Of a DNA stretch of 64,000 bases, positions 59,539 to 64,000 are shown piece by piece. The notes beneath the pieces were generated by a model that was given only the letters and a program-made list of their open reading frames with translations, did no database searches and had not been told where the DNA came from. The DNA comes from PGYR01 sp048267165. Its GTDB lineage: Bacteria > Bacteroidota > Ignavibacteria > Kapaibacteriales > UBA2268. Position 1 is the stretch's first letter. The number at the start of each line of letters is the position of its first letter. The position numbers and the translations under genes are program-made. Location of the stretch: NCBI GenBank assembly GCA_048267165.1, contig JBLWYD010000014.1, positions 11,686 to 75,685 on the forward strand, given 5' to 3'.

Positions 59539-62394
59539 TTATTTCTTTTTGAATTCTTCTTTCAAATATTTGCCTGTAAGACTCTTTTTGTCTTTAATTA
59601 TTTCCTCTGGATTTCCTTCGAATATAATTTCTCCACCTTCATTACCACCCAAAGGACCCATATCTATAATCCAATCAGCTGCATGGACTACATCTAAGTT
59701 GTGTTCTATAACAACTATTGTGTTGCCCTTATCTGCTAATTTATTCAATAAAGTTAGAAGTAAGTTAATATCTTCGAAATGTAATCCAGTTGTGGGTTCA
59801 TCTAATAAATATAAAGTTTTACCAGTACTGTTTTTTGATAGTTCCGTTGCTAATTTCACTCTCTGAGCTTCACCACCAGATAGGGTGGGGGATTGCTGTC
59901 CTAATGTTAGATAACCTAATCCAACATCATTTAATACAGAAAGTTTTCTTTTCAGTTTTGGAATTTCATTGAAGAAAGCCAATGATTCGGTTATAGGCAT
60001 TGCAAGTACTTCAGCTATAGATTTCCCTTTGTATTTCACTTGTAGAGTTTCGCTGTTGTATCTATCTCCATTACAAACATCGCAAGTAACAAAGACATCT
60101 GGCAAGAAATTCATCTCTATTTTTCTCATACCAGCTCCCTGACATTCCTCACATCTTCCGCCTTCTACATTGAATGAGAAGCGACCAGCGCTATATCCTC
60201 TTATCTTTGCTTCTGGTAATTGAGTGAAGAAGTCCCTCACTAATGTGAAAATACCCGTATAAGTTGCAGGATTAGAACGTGGAGTCTTACCTATAGGCGT
60301 TTGATCTATTTCAATCACCTTATCTATATTTTCAATTCCTTCTAGTCTATCGAACTCTAAAGATTTTTCAGTAGAATTATAGAAGTATCTTTTTAATTTA
60401 GGAACAAGTGTGTCATTTATTAATGATGATTTCCCAGAACCACTCATACCTGTGATTGCTATAAACTTTCCTAAAGGAAGTACTAAATCAACATTTCTTA
60501 AGTTATTACCTTTTGCTCCTAATAGCTTTAATGACAAGCCACTACCATCTCGTCTTGAATTAATTTTAGTAAGGTAATCTGTATTATTTAGATAGTTAAC
60601 AGTGTGAGACCCTTCTATTTTCTTACCTATTAACTTACTTGGTTTATCACTTGCTAGTATGTGCCCACCATTAACACCAGCTCCTGGGCCAATGTCTATA
60701 AGGTGGTCGGCCTCAAGAATCATTTGTTTATCATGCTCGACTACAATAAGTGTATTACCCAAATCTCTTAATTTCTTAAGTGAGTTTATAAGCTTATTAT
60801 TATCGTGTTGATGTAACCCAATTGATGGCTCATCCAGTACATACATGATACCAACTAGTTTTGAGCCAATCTGAGAAGCTAGCCTAATACGTTGAGATTC
60901 TCCACCAGATAGAGACTTAGATGACCTTGAAAGAGTAAGATAATTCAACCCAACTTCTTCAAGAAACTCTAATCTATCAGCTATTTCGGTAATAACTACT
61001 TTCGCAATTATCGAATCTCTTTTCTTTAATTTTTTTAATAAAGAGTTGAAAAATATTCGACATTCAGTTATGTTCATAGAACTGATATCGTATATATTCT
61101 TTCCTTCTATTCTTACATTTAAACTTCTTTTCTTTAATCTACCACCACAGCATACATCGCATTCTCTTTCCGCCATATACTTTTCCATACGGCGTTGCTT
61201 AGGCTTATTAGCAGTTTGATACTGATGATTAAGAATGGGAATTAGCCCTGAAAATGAGTGTTTATAGCTTATCTTTTCATTACCAAAACTATAATCAGAA
61301 TTGATTTCTAAATCTTCAGTACCATATAGAATTATATCAAGTATCTTCTCATCAACCTTAGATACAGGAATGCCCATATCCAAACCTATCTTCTCAGCTA
61401 TCTTGTCTATTTGTTTGTATATTATTGAATTAGTCTTATCTACGAATGCTAATCCACGTCTTTTTATAGACTTTTCTGGGTCTTCAATCAATAAAGCTTT
61501 ATCAAAGTCTTGTAAGAATCCAAGTCCATTACATTTCTCACAAGCACCATAAGATGAATTGAATGAGAACATATTTGGTGCTAATTTACTATAAGCTTCA
61601 CCTGAAATAGGACAAGTATAGTGAATACTATAAGTTTCTTCTTTCCATTTACCCTTAACTTCGTGAAGAATGAATATAACACCATCACCTTTTTTAAGAG
61701 CTAATTCTACGGATTCGTTTATTCGATTTTCGTGTTCTTTATCAGGGATTAAACGATCGAGAACTAATTCAATATCGTGAATTTTGTATCTTGATAGTTG
61801 CATACCAGGTTCAATGTCTTTAACTATACCATCTACACGGACTTTCGTAAAACCTTGTTTTGCAAATTGCTCAAATAATTCTCTATAGTGACCTTTTCTT
61901 CCTCTAACTACAGGAGCAAGAATCATTATTTTCTTACCGTTAAAGTCTTCTATTATTTCGTTAAGTATCTGATCTTTACTTTTCTGAATTACAGGTACAT
62001 CATGTTCAAGAGAATATTGAACTCCAATTTTGGTAAAAAGTAATCTTAAGTAGTCATATATTTCAGTTACTGTTCCAACTGTAGAACGAGGACTATTGCT
62101 TAAAGTCTTTTGTTCTATGGATATAGCCGGGGAGAGACCTTCTATCTTATCTACATCAGGTTTTTTCATCATACCTAGAAACTGTTTTGCATTCGCTGAC
62201 AAACATTCTATGTATCTTCTCTGTCCTTCTGCAAATAAGGTATCAAAAGCTAAACTAGATTTACCAGACCCTGATAGTCCTGTAATTACAGTAAGTTTAT
62301 CACGAGGAATAACTACATCTATATTCTTTAGATTATGCTCCTTAGCACCGTAGATTTTAATATATTCTAATTCTGAGTCTGTTGTTTTTGACAT
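59539..62394 (-). CDS. uvrA: Excinuclease ABC subunit A
   Basis: DNA damage recognition ATPase of nucleotide excision repair; forms a dimer and loads UvrB. The 951-residue protein has two ABC ATPase modules, with Walker A motifs GLSGSGKSSLAFDTLF (residues ~39-54) and GMSGSGKSSLINDTL (~650), signature motifs LSGGESQRIRLA and LSGGEAQRVKLATEL, and Cys pairs for zinc modules (CEKCNGLG, CDVCCGG, CEECQGAG, CDVCNGD). Full length, no disruption. It is a single gene on minus, divergent from the MFS transporter. Confidence 0.97.
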   Translation of the reverse strand: MSKTTDSELEYIKIYGAKEHNLKNIDVVIPRDKLTVITGLSGSGKSSLAFDTLFAEGQRRYIECLSANAKQFLGMMKKPDVDKIEGLSPAISIEQKTLSNSPRSTVGTVTEIYDYLRLLFTKIGVQYSLEHDVPVIQKSKDQILNEIIEDFNGKKIMILAPVVRGRKGHYRELFEQFAKQGFTKVRVDGIVKDIEPGMQLSRYKIHDIELVLDRLIPDKEHENRINESVELALKKGDGVIFILHEVKGKWKEETYSIHYTCPISGEAYSKLAPNMFSFNSSYGACEKCNGLGFLQDFDKALLIEDPEKSIKRRGLAFVDKTNSIIYKQIDKIAEKIGLDMGIPVSKVDEKILDIILYGTEDLEINSDYSFGNEKISYKHSFSGLIPILNHQYQTANKPKQRRMEKYMAERECDVCCGGRLKKRSLNVRIEGKNIYDISSMNITECRIFFNSLLKKLKKRDSIIAKVVITEIADRLEFLEEVGLNYLTLSRSSKSLSGGESQRIRLASQIGSKLVGIMYVLDEPSIGLHQHDNNKLINSLKKLRDLGNTLIVVEHDKQMILEADHLIDIGPGAGVNGGHILASDKPSKLIGKKIEGSHTVNYLNNTDYLTKINSRRDGSGLSLKLLGAKGNNLRNVDLVLPLGKFIAITGMSGSGKSSLINDTLVPKLKRYFYNSTEKSLEFDRLEGIENIDKVIEIDQTPIGKTPRSNPATYTGIFTLVRDFFTQLPEAKIRGYSAGRFSFNVEGGRCEECQGAGMRKIEMNFLPDVFVTCDVCNGDRYNSETLQVKYKGKSIAEVLAMPITESLAFFNEIPKLKRKLSVLNDVGLGYLTLGQQSPTLSGGEAQRVKLATELSKNSTGKTLYLLDEPTTGLHFEDINLLLTLLNKLADKGNTIVVIEHNLDVVHAADWIIDMGPLGGNEGGEIIFEGNPEEIIKDKKSLTGKYLKEEFKKK

Positions 62395-62494
62395 TAACTT
62401 ATTGGAAAGATAAAAGGAATAATTAACTTATAACGTACGAGTAAACAAATAATTTAATACTCTGTAATGTTTAACTTTCAAACTATGAAAATAA

Positions 62495-63757
62495 ATGTCA
62501 AATAAAAAAGAACGTTTCGGTTGGTATATGTTTGATTGGGCTATATCTGCCTTTTCAGCTACGGTTATAACAGTTTTTCTTGGCCCTTACTTATCCACAA
62601 TTGCAGAAAATGCAGCAATTAATGGAAAAATAAGCTTTTTGGGATTATGGATTAATCCAGCCTCTTACTTTGGATATGTTATATCCGCCTCTGTTTTATT
62701 CCAAGTACTTCTACTTCCATTGTTAGGAGCATACTCGGATAGAACAAATAGAAAAAAATCTATTTTGATTCTTCTTTCGACCCTTGGAGCAATTTCTACA
62801 ACAATGCTTTATTTTCTAGAAGGGACTAACTATCATCTAGGAGGAATTCTATTATTTATGGCTAATCTTTCTTTTGGTGGAGCAATGGTGATTTATAATT
62901 CATTCCTAAATGATATAGCTCAGGAACATGAGAGAGATAAAATTTCATCAATTGGTTGGGGAGTTGGATTTCTAGGTGGGGGAGTATTACTTCTTATAAA
63001 TCTGATTATATTTTCTAATTTCGACTCATTAGGAATAACAGAAGGTCACGCTGTAAGGATTTCATTAGGAAGTGCAGGACTCTGGTGGGTAGGATTTTCA
63101 TTGATTACTTTCAAGTATCTAAGAACAGATAAAGCCGGAATAGAATTACATAATAATGCGGTTATTAGTAGTTTCAAACAACTGAAGAAAACTTTAAAAG
63201 ATATAAGAAAAGAGAAGAAAGCATTTAATTTTCTAATAGCTTATTTATTCTACAATGATGGTGTGCAGGCAGTTATTACTTTTTCGGCACTATTTGGAGC
63301 TAAGGAATTAGGATTGGAACAAAGTACGCTAATTAGTGCAATTCTAATGGTTCAATTCGTTGCTTTCTTTGGATCAATTATTTTTAATAAAGGGGCTGAG
63401 AAATTCTCTGCGAAATCAGTAATACTATTTAGTTTGGTGATTTGGATATTATGTCTCGTATATGCTTTCCAATTCCTATATACGGCGATAGATTTCTATA
63501 TACTAGCATTTGTAATAGCATTAGTATTGGGTGGGACTCAAGCTCTAAGCCGTTCATTGTTCTCAAAACTAATCCCTAAAGAAAAGGAAACTGAGTATTT
63601 CAGTTTCTATGAAATATCGGAGCGAGGTACATCTTGGATTGGCTACTTCCTGTTTAGCTTTGCATTGGATATGACGGACTCTTACAGAGTCGCTATCCTA
63701 TCTTTAGTAGTACTTTTCGTAATTGGAGGAATACTTCTAAAAAGAGCTAAAGTATAA
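62495..63757 (+). CDS. MFS transporter, UMF1 (Atg22-like) family
   Basis: A 420-residue inner-membrane protein with about 12 predicted helices. The N-terminus FGWYMFDWAISAFSATVITV and the loop after helix 2 (LLPLLGAYSDRTNRKKSILI), a family A-motif variant, mark the UMF1 family, related to yeast Atg22, an amino acid exporter from vacuoles. VLGGTQALSRSLFSKLIPK and EISERGTSWIGYFLFSF in the second half are also typical. The substrate is unknown. It is divergent from uvrA and convergent with rseP, with 9 bases between the stops. Confidence 0.9.
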   Translation: MSNKKERFGWYMFDWAISAFSATVITVFLGPYLSTIAENAAINGKISFLGLWINPASYFGYVISASVLFQVLLLPLLGAYSDRTNRKKSILILLSTLGAISTTMLYFLEGTNYHLGGILLFMANLSFGGAMVIYNSFLNDIAQEHERDKISSIGWGVGFLGGGVLLLINLIIFSNFDSLGITEGHAVRISLGSAGLWWVGFSLITFKYLRTDKAGIELHNNAVISSFKQLKKTLKDIRKEKKAFNFLIAYLFYNDGVQAVITFSALFGAKELGLEQSTLISAILMVQFVAFFGSIIFNKGAEKFSAKSVILFSLVIWILCLVYAFQFLYTAIDFYILAFVIALVLGGTQALSRSLFSKLIPKEKETEYFSFYEISERGTSWIGYFLFSFALDMTDSYRVAILSLVVLFVIGGILLKRAKV

Positions 63758-63766
63758 GTATAATTA

Positions 63767-64000
63767 TTACCTAAGTACATCAAATATAACAATAATAACC
63801 ATTAGAGTTAATAATAGTAGCATACCTACATTTTGGATTGCCATTTTGACTTTTATAGGAAGTTCTTTTCTGTAAATAGCTTCAATTAGAACTATTAATA
63901 AATGACCACCATCTAAAGCAGGTATTGGTAAAATATTAAGTAATGCTAATGAGAGTGAAAGTGCAGCAATAAATATTAAGAATGAATCTATACCTCTTTC
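63767..64000 (-). CDS. rseP: RseP-type site-2 protease, C-terminal end (partial)
   Basis: The last 77 residues of a minus-strand gene that runs off the window. The frame is open from 64000 to a TAA at 63767-63769. It reads LALLNILPIPALDGGHLLIV, the conserved second active-site segment of M50 intramembrane proteases (LDGGH holds the zinc-ligand Asp), then LIEAIYRKELPIKVK and a hydrophobic helix ending VIFDVLR, as in RseP. Such enzymes cut anti-sigma factors or signal peptides inside the membrane. The zinc His-Glu motif and PDZ domain would lie beyond the window. Confidence 0.85.
   Translation of the reverse strand, partial: ERGIDSFLIFIAALSLSLALLNILPIPALDGGHLLIVLIEAIYRKELPIKVKMAIQNVGMLLLLTLMVIIVIFDVLR

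Overview
The window reads as chromosome from an AT-rich member of the Bacteroidota/Chlorobiota group, possibly an Ignavibacteria- or Kapabacteria-like lineage. Three signs support this. Three exported proteins end in type IX secretion (T9SS) type A sorting domains. The primary sigma factor is of the short 287-residue Bacteroidota kind. Several upstream regions carry a TTTG-N20-TAnnTTTG promoter pattern. The lineage is inference; no rRNA is present. A run of 10 N at 41850-41859 shows this is a scaffold, probably from a draft or metagenome assembly.

Layout. 1-1067: end of a MacB/FtsX-type permease. 1068-4637 (minus): cell-wall amidase, HAL-family ammonia-lyase, family 4 uracil-DNA glycosylase. 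4833-10949 (plus): glyS, S41 protease, rpoD, lipA, a PhnP-like hydrolase, OsmC. 11025-14971: unknown protein, glutamate-type symporter, lptC, tpiA, pgsA. 15143-17237: HU, pyrB, prmC. 17369-24121: STAS protein, then an energy-transduction locus exbB-exbD-exbD-tonB-tonB-small membrane protein-PstS-like lipoprotein-TPR protein. 24192-32479: yceD-like, rpmF, plsX, fabH, fabD, fabG, acpP, fabF, rnc, gcvPB. 32578-39351: YdeI-like protein, pruA (minus), a PorE-like lipoprotein (minus), alr, scpA, scpB and a DUF6132-like protein. 39348-42047: a compositionally distinct flippase gene, tRNA-Arg, a small dispersed repeat, a lipoprotein and a 21-bp tandem array broken by the gap. 42048-44337: lipoprotein, tRNA-Leu, tRNA-Val, a cysteine-less NifU-like protein and Mrp. 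44547-56983: T9SS cargo proteins, a PLP decarboxylase, tRNA-Asp, a short-chain reductase, a LOG-family protein and a thioredoxin-fold protein. 57063-64000: tRNA-CAT, bifunctional nuclease, etfAB, uvrA, a UMF1-type MFS transporter and the C-terminal end of RseP.

How it fits together. Most genes are housekeeping and tightly packed: many pairs overlap by 1-4 bases (TAATG or ATGA junctions), which suggests translational coupling. The ExbB/ExbD/TonB locus would energise outer-membrane import. The T9SS cargo and the PorE-like lipoprotein imply that the organism secretes surface proteins through T9SS. All five tRNA genes lie just downstream of, and on the same strand as, protein genes, so they are probably released from mRNA-tRNA transcripts.

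I saw no CRISPR array, insertion sequence, prophage or recognisable defence system. No clearly new multi-gene system stands out. The points most worth a second look are the cysteine-less NifU-like partner of Mrp, the composition island around the flippase and tRNA-Arg, the 21-bp array at the gap, the TonB locus with an internal terminator, and a terminator placed between two tRNA genes.
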